A model generated the notes under the pieces. The model ran no database searches, was not told where the DNA came from, and worked only from the letters and a program-made list of their open reading frames with translations. Position numbers and translations under genes: made by a program. Of a DNA stretch of 64,000 bases, positions 9,309-18,600 are shown in pieces (position 1 is the stretch's first letter; each line of letters opens with the position of its first letter). The stretch is from an uncultured Aquitalea sp. (GTDB lineage Bacteria; Pseudomonadota; Gammaproteobacteria; Burkholderiales; Chromobacteriaceae), in contig NZ_CAMFLA010000002.1 of the NCBI RefSeq assembly GCF_945957525.1, forward strand, positions 124,001 through 188,000, read 5' to 3'.

Positions 9309-9860
9309 TCAGGCGCGCTCCGCGACCCGGTTGCGGGTTGGCGGGCTGGTTTGCAGCAGGGATTGGTTGTCCTGATACTGGGCTACGGCAAGTTGCCCGC
9401 TGCTCTTCTGGTTTTCCAGCGAGCGCTGGGACGGCGTGGGCGCGGTTTCTTGCGGCTTGTTTTGCGCCGACTGCTGCTCTGACTCCTGCTTGCGAGTACC
9501 GTTGCTGGCGCTGCTTTGCTTGGCGTCTTGCACTGCGGCGGAGGAGATTGACTCCACCTGAGCTGCTGCCGGGCGGGCGCTGATGCTTTGTTCGCGCGCG
9601 CTGACCTGGTTGCTCTGGCTTGCCGCCAGCTGGCTGGCAAGCTGTTGCGCCACCTCGTCGCGATTGCGGCTTTGCTGTGATCGGCTGCTGGAAGTGGTTT
9701 GCGTTGCCTGCTGGTTTTCCTGCCGCTGAGTGACAGCCTGGGTGCGGGTGCTGGGTTCGGAGGACGTGCTGGCGGCGCGCGTTTCTTGCGCATTGCGCGC
9801 CGACTGCAGTTGCGCATAGGCTTGCGCCGACTGGCTGGCGATGCTGCTGACGCTGTTCAT
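9309..9860 (-). CDS. Gln/Ser/Ala-rich low-complexity protein, unknown function
   Basis: A 183-residue hydrophilic protein starting at an ATG preceded by GGGAGGAC. Composition is dominated by Ser, Gln, Ala, Asn and Arg, with almost no hydrophobic core residues except short stretches (VAQQLASQLAASQ, VESISSAAVQDA); it is probably disordered. No signal peptide or transmembrane segment. Its opening MNSVSSIASQSAQAYAQLQ resembles the short helical start of small motility-associated proteins such as YjfB, but that is impressionistic. It shares a convergent terminator with the Sel1 gene. Confidence 0.7.
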   Translation of the reverse strand: MNSVSSIASQSAQAYAQLQSARNAQETRAASTSSEPSTRTQAVTQRQENQQATQTTSSSRSQQSRNRDEVAQQLASQLAASQSNQVSAREQSISARPAAAQVESISSAAVQDAKQSSASNGTRKQESEQQSAQNKPQETAPTPSQRSLENQKSSGQLAVAQYQDNQSLLQTSPPTRNRVAERA

Positions 9861-9931
9861 GGCTGTCCTCCCGCGGTTCTATCTTTATGATTCTAGAACA
9901 GATTTCGCTGTTTGTGCACCCGGAGGCCCGA

Positions 9932-10522
9932 TTACTTGAGCACAACCAGCGCCAGCATGCGTTCGGCCAACGCATCCACGCTTAATTCGCCGTCGGAGCG
10001 ATACCATTGTACTGACCAGTGCAGGCTGCCAAGCAGCGTGCGACGCAGCAGGCGCGTGTCGTTCTTCACCAGACCTTCTGCCGCCGCTTCGTCCAATACT
10101 TCCTGCCACAGCGCCTCATAGCGGTCGCGCAGAACGATCAGGCCGGGCTTGGCGGCTTCGGACACGCTGCGCCATTCGTAAAGCATCACTTCCAGCGCTG
10201 CCTGGTTGTCGCCCAGCAGGGAGTTGAGGTGTACGTGAAACAGTGCGGACAGTTTGTCCCGCGTGCTGCGCGCACGGGCAATGGCCGCACCAAGTTGCTC
10301 TGTGGTGGCGGTGATGCCAAGCGCCATGACGGCGACCAGAATTTCTTCCTTGGTGCGGAAGTGGTAGAAAAGGCTGCCGGACTGTAGTCCTACCGCATTG
10401 CCGAGGTCGCGAACTGTAGTGCGCTCATAGCCCTGGTCGCGAAACAGTCGGGCGGCTGCGCGCACAAGCTCCATGCGGCGGCTGTTTTCTTCCGGCGGAT
10501 TGTTCTTGTCTTGGTTGTTCAT
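9932..10522 (-). CDS. TetR/AcrR family transcriptional regulator
   Basis: A 196-residue DNA-binding repressor. The HTH lies at about residues 30-60 (TTVRDLGNAVGLQSGSLFYHF, the usual LYxHFxxKExL motif being FYHFRTKEEIL). The C-terminal ligand domain is all-helical, with WSVQWYRSDGELSVD near the end, as in TetR regulators of fatty-acid or aromatic metabolism. The ATG at 10522 overlaps the waaF stop (TAATG), so it is co-transcribed with the LPS gene although a functional link is not evident. Target unknown. Confidence 0.88.
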   Translation of the reverse strand: MNNQDKNNPPEENSRRMELVRAAARLFRDQGYERTTVRDLGNAVGLQSGSLFYHFRTKEEILVAVMALGITATTEQLGAAIARARSTRDKLSALFHVHLNSLLGDNQAALEVMLYEWRSVSEAAKPGLIVLRDRYEALWQEVLDEAAAEGLVKNDTRLLRRTLLGSLHWSVQWYRSDGELSVDALAERMLALVVLK

Positions 10523-11571
10523 TATTCGGTAGCCGATGGGTTGGCTGCTTGTTCCTTTGCCGGCAGGAGGCGTTGCGCGGCTTGCCAGACCATATCCGGC
10601 ATCAGGTTTTCCAGGCAGTGGGTATGTTTGTAAGGGCACTGCCGTTCAAAGCAGGGGCTGCATTCCAGTCCTAGACTAACGATGGCCGCATTGTCAGACA
10701 AGGGTGGGGTGAAGTCGGGGCTTGATGAGCCGTACAGCGCGACCAGCGGTTTGCCCAATCCAGCGGCCACATGCATCAGGCCGGAGTCGTTGCAGACTGC
10801 CAATGCGCACAGGCCCATCAGGTCGATGGCTTCTTCCAAGCCTGTGCGCCCACACAGATTGATGGCCTTGCCGTCCGCCAGGCGGGTAATGTCGTCGCCG
10901 ATTTCCTTGTCTTTGCCGGAGCCGAACAGCCAGACCGCATGACCGGCGGCGTCAAAACGCTTGGCCAGTTCTGCAAAGTGGCGGGCGGGCCAGCGTTTTG
11001 CCGGGCCATACTCGGCGCCGGGGCAGAAGGCGAGCACCGGGCGCGAGATATCCAGGCCAAGCCTTGCTGCTGTGGCGTGCTGCGCCGCGCTGTCTACTGT
11101 TAACGAGGGGTGGGCGATGGGGCGTTGCAGCGCTTGTTTGCGCTCTTCTGCAAGGGCGCAGAAGCGCTCCACCATCATGGGCAGTGCTTGTTCGTCCAGT
11201 TCGCGGGCGTCATTGAGTATCCAGTAGCGGGATTCGCCAATGAAGCCTGTACGCAGCGGAATGCCGGCGAAAAGGGGGATCAGCGCCGACTTGATGGAGT
11301 TGGGCAGTACGATGGCCTGGTCGAAGCGCTCGCGCGCCAGTTGGCGCGCTGTCCGCCAGCGATCACCAAGGCGCAGCGCGCCGTGACCGAAGGGGTTGAG
11401 ATGGGCCTTGGCCACTTCCGGCATGCGCTCAAGCAGCGGCAGCGTCCAGGAGGGGGCAAACACATGCAGCTCGAGGCCCGGGTGTTTCTCGTGCAGTCGT
11501 TGGTACAGCGGTTGCGCCATGACGCTGTCGCCTACCCAGGAAGGGCCGATTACCAGAATCTTCTTTTTCAT
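10522..11571 (-). CDS. waaF: ADP-heptose:LPS heptosyltransferase II
   Basis: Adds the second heptose to the inner core of lipopolysaccharide at the cytoplasmic face of the inner membrane. At 349 residues it matches the family length. Signatures: MKKKILVIGPSWVGDSVMAQ at the start, HVFAPSWTLPLL, VLPNSIKSALIP, CPGAEYGPAKRWP and the GT9 motif CNDSGLMHVAAGLGKPLVALYG. The start at 11571 is the one matching WaaF proteins; a 14-codon upstream extension from TTG is less likely. Confidence 0.95.
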   Translation of the reverse strand: MKKKILVIGPSWVGDSVMAQPLYQRLHEKHPGLELHVFAPSWTLPLLERMPEVAKAHLNPFGHGALRLGDRWRTARQLARERFDQAIVLPNSIKSALIPLFAGIPLRTGFIGESRYWILNDARELDEQALPMMVERFCALAEERKQALQRPIAHPSLTVDSAAQHATAARLGLDISRPVLAFCPGAEYGPAKRWPARHFAELAKRFDAAGHAVWLFGSGKDKEIGDDITRLADGKAINLCGRTGLEEAIDLMGLCALAVCNDSGLMHVAAGLGKPLVALYGSSSPDFTPPLSDNAAIVSLGLECSPCFERQCPYKHTHCLENLMPDMVWQAAQRLLPAKEQAANPSATE

Positions 11572-11610
11572 CTTCCGTTTCCGCTGTGGGACGGTGTCCT
11601 CGCGGCAAAG

Positions 11611-11636
11611 CAAAAAGGTGCGACCTATGTCGCACC
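11611..11636 (-). terminator. Rho-independent terminator after the zinc-finger gene
   Basis: Read on the reverse strand, GGTGCGAC-ATAG-GTCGCACC is followed by TTTTTG. It sits between the zinc-finger gene and waaF, partly separating the two transcripts. Confidence 0.8.
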
Positions 11637-11665
11637 CTTGGTTTTGTCTTGATCGGCGAGGCTGT

Positions 11666-11866
11666 TTAGTGGTGACCGCCGGCCGGCCCGATCAGCTTGT
11701 AATGGGTGCCGCAGTAAGGGCAGAGCGCTTCGCCGGTCTTGTGCACGGGCAAGAAGACGCGGGGGTGGGAGTTCCACTTCACCATGTCCGGCATGGGGCA
11801 ATGCAGCGGCAGGTCCTTGGCGGTGACTTCAATGGTGCGTTGGGTGTTTTCTTTCAGTTCGGACAT
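11666..11866 (-). CDS. Zinc-finger domain protein (zf-CHCC / NDUFS6-like)
   Basis: A 66-residue protein with one Cys in PLHCPMPD, His in WNSHPRV and a final CPYCGTHY, the CHCC zinc-binding arrangement of the small NDUFS6-like family. ATG at 11866 follows AAGGAAA. In many betaproteobacteria this small gene lies between ilvE and waaF, exactly as here. Its role is not established; a function with respiratory complex I has been suggested for the family. Confidence 0.9.
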   Translation of the reverse strand: MSELKENTQRTIEVTAKDLPLHCPMPDMVKWNSHPRVFLPVHKTGEALCPYCGTHYKLIGPAGGHH

Positions 11867-11920
11867 TGCTTTTCCTTGTCGGGCCGGCGGTGGCCGGCCC
11901 AGCATGCGCTAAATAACGGG

Positions 11921-12844
11921 TCAGGCGACGTAGGTGAGCCAGTGCTCGTGTTCGGCGTCCTGTCCCTTGACGATCTTGAAGTAACGATCCTGGATGGCTG
12001 CGGTGATCGGGCCGCGTTTGCCTTCGCCAATGGCGCGGCGATCCAGTTCACGAATCGGGGTGACTTCCGCAGCGGTGCCGGTGAAGAAGGCCTCGTCAGC
12101 GCTGTAGACTTCATCGCGGGTGATGCGTTTTTCGATGACTTCCAGGCCCTGTTCCTTGGCGATTTGCACCACGGTGTCGCGGGTGATGCCTTCGAGGGCG
12201 GAGGTGAGGTCCGGGGTGTAGATCTTGCCCTTGCGGATGATGAAAATGTTTTCACCCGAGCCTTCCGCCACAAAGCCGTCCACATCCAGCAGCAGGGCTT
12301 CGTCGTAGCCGTCGGCGGTGGCTTCGTTGTTGGCAAGGATGGAGTTCATGTAGTTGCCGTTGGCCTTGGCCTTGCACATGGTGATGTTGACGTGGTGGCG
12401 GGTGAAGGAGGAGGTCTTCACGCGGATGCCTTTTTCCAGGCCTTCATCACCCAGGTAGGCGCCCCACGGCCAGGCGGCGACGATGACGCGCACGTCGTCC
12501 TTCTTCGGCGCCACGCCCAGTTTGCCGGAGCCGTAGAAGGCCATCGGACGGAAGTAGCAGGACTGCAGCTTGTTGGCTTTCACCACGTCAAGGTGAGCCT
12601 GATTGATGGCTTCCTTGCTGAAGGGCAGGTCCATGCCGAGAATCTTGGCGGAGCGGAACAGGCGGTCGGTATGGTCTTGCAGGCGGAAGATGGCCGGACC
12701 CTTGGGGGTTTCGTAAGCGCGCACGCCTTCGAATACGCCCATGCCGTAGTGGAGGGTGTGGGTCAGCACATGGGTGGTGGCGTCGCGCCAGTCAACCAGC
12801 TTGCCGTCATACCAGATGAATCCGTCACGATCTGCCATCGACAT
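11921..12844 (-). CDS. ilvE: Branched-chain amino acid aminotransferase
   Basis: PLP enzyme for the last step of Ile, Leu and Val synthesis. The 307-residue class IV fold is complete: [18 protein letters not shown] near residue 32-50, the lysine-bearing [11 protein letters not shown] segment (Schiff-base region), [15 protein letters not shown] and the C-terminal [12 protein letters not shown]. It lies between glnE and the zinc-finger gene, all on the reverse strand, linking nitrogen control and amino-acid synthesis in one gene block. Confidence 0.96.
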   Translation of the reverse strand: MSMADRDGFIWYDGKLVDWRDATTHVLTHTLHYGMGVFEGVRAYETPKGPAIFRLQDHTDRLFRSAKILGMDLPFSKEAINQAHLDVVKANKLQSCYFRPMAFYGSGKLGVAPKKDDVRVIVAAWPWGAYLGDEGLEKGIRVKTSSFTRHHVNITMCKAKANGNYMNSILANNEATADGYDEALLLDVDGFVAEGSGENIFIIRKGKIYTPDLTSALEGITRDTVVQIAKEQGLEVIEKRITRDEVYSADEAFFTGTAAEVTPIRELDRRAIGEGKRGPITAAIQDRYFKIVKGQDAEHEHWLTYVA

Positions 12845-12915
12845 CTTGATGCTCTCCGTCTTGTGTTTTGTATCCCGCGATTATACCTGCGGTCGGCCGC
12901 TTGTGCAGCCTTGCG

Positions 12916-15597
12916 TCATGCTTCCGCAGCTTGGCCGAAGACGGCCTGCCACAGCGAGGAAACTTCGCGGTAGTAGTGCCGCAGGGTGTCGTCCACTTCC
13001 ACCGTGCCGTGTTCGTTCAGCCGTGCGGCGTGTTGCAATTTGCGGTAGTGGCGATAGGCAGAACGCGCCTCTTCCGCATGGTGGCGGCTGATCAGGCCTG
13101 TTTCCGCCGCCACGCCCAGCAAGGCGATGGTGCCGGTATTGCCGGTGAGGGCGGGGATGGCGGCGGCATGAGCCAGAATCAGGTATTGCACGATGAATTC
13201 GACATCGATGATGCCACCGCGCGCGTGCTTGATGTCGCTCTCTTTGGCCGGATGGGTTTCCAGCATGCGGCGGCGCATGTCGGTAACCTCCTTGCCCAGT
13301 GCTGCCGGGTCGCGCTGTTGCGTCAGCACCTCATGGCGGATGGCTTCGAAGGCGTCGCCAATGGCGCGGTCGCCAGCGGCATAGCGGGCGCGGGTGAGGG
13401 CCTGATGCTCCCAAGCCCAGGCTTGCTTTTCCTGGTACTGGCGGAAGGCGGGCAGGGTGCTGACCAGCAGCCCGCTGACGCCGTTGGGGCGCAGGCGCAG
13501 GTCGATGTCGTAGAGGATGCCGGCGCTGGTGGCGCTGGTCAGCCAGGTGGACAGTTTGCGGGCCAGGCGTGAGTAGAGTTCGGTGGCGTCCGGGTGGTCG
13601 TCCTCATAGAGGAAGATGATGTCCAGGTCCGAAGCGTAGCCCAGCTCCTTGCCGCCCAGCTTGCCATAGCCGATGACGGCGAAGCGCGGGGTTTCCACGT
13701 GACGAGTGGGGATGTCGCGCCACGCGTGGCGCACGGCAGAATCCAGCACCATGTCGGCCAGGAGCGAGAGCTGATCGGACAACGCTTCCACCGTCCACAT
13801 GCCGGCAATGTCCTGCGCCACCAGGCGGAAGGCTTGTGCGTGCTGGAAGTGACGCAAGGTGTCCATCTTGGCCTCCACGTCGCTCTCGCACTGGCACATT
13901 TGTTCTTCCAGTTGCAGGCCCAATTGCGGCCAGTCCGGCGTAGCGTACAGCACCCGCGCGTCCAGCAGTTCATCCAGCAGGATGGGGTGGCGCGTGAGGT
14001 AGCCGGATACCCAGGCGCTTGATGAGCATAAGGTGGCCAGACGTTGCAGTGTTTGCGGGTATTCGGTGAGCAGCGCCAGATAGGATGCGCGACGGCTGAT
14101 GGCTTCCATCAGGCCGATGATGCGCGACAGGGTGGCGTCGGGGTTGCCGAAGTGGGTGGATACTTCGATCAGCGGCGGCATCAGCGCATCGAATTTCTTG
14201 CGCCCGGTCAGTGGTATCTGCTGGTAGCGCTGGCTTTGCGCCAGCGCTTTGAGTTGGCGTGCCACTTGTTCCGCGTCATGGAAGCCAATGTCGGCCAGTC
14301 GTGGGGTGGGCTCGCATTCGGCGATGTCGCGCCAGAGACCTGACAAGGGGTGATCCGGCGCGCTTTCTGTCGGCAGGATGAAAACCTGCTCGAAATGGCG
14401 CGCCACCTTGCGGCGTTCGTTGTTGAGCGCATCAAGAAAATCATGCCAGTTGTCAAAACCCATGCTGCCAGCAATGCGGGCCTGGCTGTCGGCGCTGGAC
14501 GGCAGGGTTTGCGTTTGCTGGTCGTCCAGGTATTGCAAACGGTGTTCCAGATTGCGCAAAAAGGCATAGGCGTCCAGCAGTTCCGTGACGGCGGCCGGCT
14601 CCAGCAGGCGCAGTTCGGCCAACCTGGCGAGGGTGGCGCGCGTACTGCGCAGCTGCAGGGTTTTGTCGCGACCGCCGCGAATCAGCTGGAATACCTGCGC
14701 GATGAATTCCGCTTCGCGAATGCCGCCAGGGCCAAGCTTGATGTTGTCCGCCATGTCGCGGCGGGCCACTTCGCGGCGGATCTGCGCGTGCAGGTCACGC
14801 ATTGCGCCGTAGGCGTTGTAGTCCAGATATTTGCGATAGACGAAGGGGCGCACCATGTCGGCCAGGCCAGCGCTGTCGCCGGTGAGTGCTTTGGCCTTGA
14901 TCCAGGCGTAGCGCTCCCATTCGCGGCCTTGCGTCAGCAGATAGTTTTCCAGCGCGGCGAAGCTCATCACCAGCGGGCCGGAGTCGCCATAGGGGCGTAG
15001 TCGCATGTCCACGCGAAACACTTGTCCGTCGGCGGTGGTGTCGTTGAGCAGGGCAATGACGCGCTTGCCCACCTGAGTGAAATACTCGTGATTGCTGATA
15101 CGGCGCGGGCCGCTGGTTTCGCCGCCTTCGGGGTAAATGAAGATGAGGTCGATGTCGGAGGAGACGTTGAGTTCGCCGCCGCCCAGCTTGCCCATGCCGA
15201 TGATGATCAGCTCTTGCTTGTCGCCGCTGTCCTCGCCGATGGGGTCGCCATATTGCGGCAGGGCGCGGCAGGCGCCGGCCAGCGCCGCGCGCACGACGAA
15301 TTCCGCCAGTTCGCTAATGCTGCTCATCACCTCGTCAAGGGTGGCCATGCCACCGATGTCGCGGGCGATGATGCGCGCCATGACGGCTTGGCGCAGTTGC
15401 CGCAGCGCCGCGCCCAGCGCATCCAGATCGGTGAATGAGTCCCATTCGGCAAACCCCTGCATTTGCGCAAGATCGAAAGGACGGTCGATGGCGTTTTCCA
15501 GCAGGGAGAGCTGCTCGGGACGAGCGCCGAGCAGGCGGTCGAGATATGTGGAAAACTGACGTCCGCGGGCAATGGCAGAGGCCTGGTTTGCTGGCAT
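12916..15597 (-). CDS. glnE: Bifunctional glutamine synthetase adenylyltransferase/deadenylase
   Basis: Adds and removes AMP on glutamine synthetase in response to PII state. The ~893-residue protein has the two nucleotidyltransferase domains of GlnE: N-terminal GMGKLGGGELNVSSDIDLIF (adenylyl-removing side) and C-terminal GYGKLGGKELGYASDLDIIF (adenylylating side), each with the G-x-D-x-D metal motif. The start could be ATG 15597 or GTG 15609; neither has a good ribosome site. It diverges from yhdP with only about 47 bp between, so the two promoters must overlap. It is a little shorter than the 946-residue E. coli protein. Confidence 0.95.
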   Translation of the reverse strand: MPANQASAIARGRQFSTYLDRLLGARPEQLSLLENAIDRPFDLAQMQGFAEWDSFTDLDALGAALRQLRQAVMARIIARDIGGMATLDEVMSSISELAEFVVRAALAGACRALPQYGDPIGEDSGDKQELIIIGMGKLGGGELNVSSDIDLIFIYPEGGETSGPRRISNHEYFTQVGKRVIALLNDTTADGQVFRVDMRLRPYGDSGPLVMSFAALENYLLTQGREWERYAWIKAKALTGDSAGLADMVRPFVYRKYLDYNAYGAMRDLHAQIRREVARRDMADNIKLGPGGIREAEFIAQVFQLIRGGRDKTLQLRSTRATLARLAELRLLEPAAVTELLDAYAFLRNLEHRLQYLDDQQTQTLPSSADSQARIAGSMGFDNWHDFLDALNNERRKVARHFEQVFILPTESAPDHPLSGLWRDIAECEPTPRLADIGFHDAEQVARQLKALAQSQRYQQIPLTGRKKFDALMPPLIEVSTHFGNPDATLSRIIGLMEAISRRASYLALLTEYPQTLQRLATLCSSSAWVSGYLTRHPILLDELLDARVLYATPDWPQLGLQLEEQMCQCESDVEAKMDTLRHFQHAQAFRLVAQDIAGMWTVEALSDQLSLLADMVLDSAVRHAWRDIPTRHVETPRFAVIGYGKLGGKELGYASDLDIIFLYEDDHPDATELYSRLARKLSTWLTSATSAGILYDIDLRLRPNGVSGLLVSTLPAFRQYQEKQAWAWEHQALTRARYAAGDRAIGDAFEAIRHEVLTQQRDPAALGKEVTDMRRRMLETHPAKESDIKHARGGIIDVEFIVQYLILAHAAAIPALTGNTGTIALLGVAAETGLISRHHAEEARSAYRHYRKLQHAARLNEHGTVEVDDTLRHYYREVSSLWQAVFGQAAEA

Positions 15598-15644
15598 AAT
15601 GGCGGGCACTCGCAGGTTGTTCCGAATTCATCAATTGTAACGGT

Positions 15645-18600
15645 TTGGGTCATTTGGAAAAGCACTCCGCGCCGTTGTCCGGCATCCATGTCGTCGCAAC
15701 CGTCAAACGCCTCCTCAAAATCGCCGGCGCGCTACTGGCGCTGGCTGCTTTTGTGGTGTCGTCTTCTTTTGCCGTCTTTACCTGGTGGTTTCTCCCGCGT
15801 CTGGACGAATTCCGTCCCCGGCTCGAGCAAGAGTTGTCTCGCAGCATGGGGCGCACTGTCAGCATTGGCGAGCTGTCCGGCTACTGGGATGGCGTGGCGC
15901 CGCTGCTGGAGCTGAAAAAGCTGCGCGTGGCCAATCCCGCCACCGGCGCAGCGTTGACGCTGGGTGGCGTGAGCGTGGCGCCGTCCTGGTGGTCAATCCC
16001 GGCACGGGAGCCGGTGTTTTCCCATATCGTGGTGGATGCGCCTTCGGTAGAACTGATTCGCGACGCGGATGGCGGCATTCTGCTCAATGGCATGGATTTA
16101 CTGCCCAAGCCGCAAGCTGATCAGTCTGAAAAGGGCGGCGAGCCGGCCGCCAACTGGTTGCTGCGCCAGTACAGCATCGAGGTGCGCAATGCCCGTCTCA
16201 GCTGGCAGGATCAGCGACTCGGCCTGCCGCGGCTGGATTTGCAGCAGGGCCGTCTGCTGCTCACGCGCAGCCTGTTCGGTCATCGACTCAAGCTGTCCGG
16301 CCAACCCGTGGCCACCCTGGGGCGGGCATTCGACCTCGATATGAGTTGGCGCGGCGATGATTTTGCCGACTGGATGAACTGGGCCGGGTCGGCGAAGGTG
16401 ACGCTGAGCGGGGCGCGCCCAGGCATGCTGTCGCGTTATCTGGCCAAGGTGGGCCTGATAAACAGCGGCGAAGGCGACGGTGTGGTGGAGGCGGAGTTCG
16501 CCGAAGGCCGCATCAACAGTCTGACCGCCGATGTCAGCGTGCGCAATGCCAGCTATACGCCCAAGGACGCGCATGCGCTGGTGTTGCCGGTGCTCAGCGG
16601 CAAGTTGGCGGTAACGCGCAACCGCTCTGGCGCGTATGACGTCAAAGCCAGCGATCTCACGCTGGCCAGCGCTTCCGGGCTGGCTTTCGATCATTCTTCC
16701 ATCAAGGGCGAGTGGTTGCCTGGCGATCAGGGGCGCGGCGAGCTGACGCTGGACAATGTCAACGTGGCGCACCTGACGCCCTTCCTGCACGCCCTTGGCG
16801 GCGAGAACAATCCCTTGCTGACGCGTTTTGCGCCCAGCGGCCACTTGCGCGATCTTTCCCTGTCCTGGCGCGGGCCGGCGCAGTCGCCCAGCCATTACGC
16901 GGTGGCAACCCGCTTCGAGCAGCTGGGCTGGCAGCCCTTCGGCCACATCCCCGGGGTGAGCGGTGCAGGCGGCAGGCTGACGCTGGATGAGGCCGGCGGC
17001 AGGCTGGAGCTGGACAGCGGCAAGAGCGCGGTGAGCTACCCGCAAGTTTTTCCGCAGCCGCTGTCTTTTGATAGTCTGCAGGCCGATGTTGGCTGGCAGG
17101 TAAAAAACGGCGCGGTGGCTGTGGGTTTCAAGAGCGTGCGCTTCGCCAACGCCGATCTCAAAGGCAGTTTTGGCGGCAATTACCACAATAGCGGCAACGG
17201 TGCGGGCACCGCCGACTTCACCGCCAGCATCGATGCGGTGCCGGCGGCGCGCGTGCCCGCTTATCTGCCGCATGCGGTAGGCGAGCACACCATGCGTTGG
17301 CTGGAACAGGCCTTGCAGGCGGGCACCGCGCGCAATGTGCGCATGGTGCTGAAGGGCGATCTGGATCACTTCCCCTTTGCCGGCGGCAAGGGCGGGGAGT
17401 TCAAGGTGGATGCCGACGTGGAAGACGCTCGTCTGCTGTTCGAGAAAGGCTGGCCGACACTGGATGGTATTCGCGCCGGCCTGTCTTTCCACAACGAGCG
17501 CATGGATGTGAGCGGCAGGGCGGTCAGCACTGCCGGCGTACCGCTGCACGATGTGCTGGTGAGCATCGACAACCTGGCCGCACCGGTACCGATGCTCGCT
17601 ATCAAGGGCAAGGCGCAGGACAGCCTGCAAAAGATGTTGCGTTATACCGCCCAGAGCCCGGTGGATGGCTGGCTGGACGGTTTTACCGGGCAAATCGCGG
17701 CAAGCGGCGATGCCGGACTGGATCTGGATATAGCCATTCCCTTGGCGGGCGAAGGCGGCCCCAAGGTAAAAGGCGACATCAAGCTGGCTGGCAATCGGCT
17801 GGATTTCAAATCGCTGCCGGTGCCGCCCTTGCATGGCGCGCGCGGCACGCTCACCTTCACCGAGCAGGGCGTGGAGAGCAAGGGCGTTCAGCTGGACGCC
17901 ATGGGCGGGCATTTCCTGCTCAAGGCCGCCACCGCCAAGGGCGGGCGCATGAGCTTCGACATTGCCGGCGACGCCGACTCCGCGCAGGTGATGAAACAAT
18001 ATCTGCCCATTCTGCAGCCCTATGTGTCCGGCCATTCCGCTTTCGGCGTGAAATTCGATGTGGCCAAGGGGCTGGAAAATCTTAGCGTGACGTCTTCGCT
18101 GGCCGGCACCGCCATCAGCGCACCAGCCCCGGCGGCCAAACCCGCAGAAGCAAGCTGGCCACTGCAATTGAGCTTGCAGCCGGGCAAAACCAGCCAGCAG
18201 CCGATAAAGGTGGATTTCTCGGTAGGCAACATGGCTTGGGGCAATATGCTGCTGAGCGGCAAGGGCGATTTTAAAAGCGGCGTAGTGGCGTTGGGGCGCG
18301 ATACCGGCGCCATGCCGGCGGATGGCCTGACCATCCGCATCGCCTCGCGCCAACTGGTGCTGGCGGACTGGGTCGGGGCCATTTCCAAGCGCAGTTTTGG
18401 CGCCGGCGGCGGCAAGAATGTCAGCCTGGACTTGCCGCTGACGCTAGAGATCGATTCGCCGCTGGTGGATGTCTGGGGCCGCCCTTTGCACCGCGTGGCG
18501 GCACGGTTGGGCAATCGCCGCTTGCAGGATGGCTGGACGCTGGATGTGCGTTCGCAAGAGCTGACTGGCCAGATCGAATACCTGCCGGCAGGCAATGGTC

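Noticed and set aside
16098-18353. A 751-codon reverse-strand frame within yhdP
   Set aside because: Antisense shadow of the AsmA-like repeats; no known family features.
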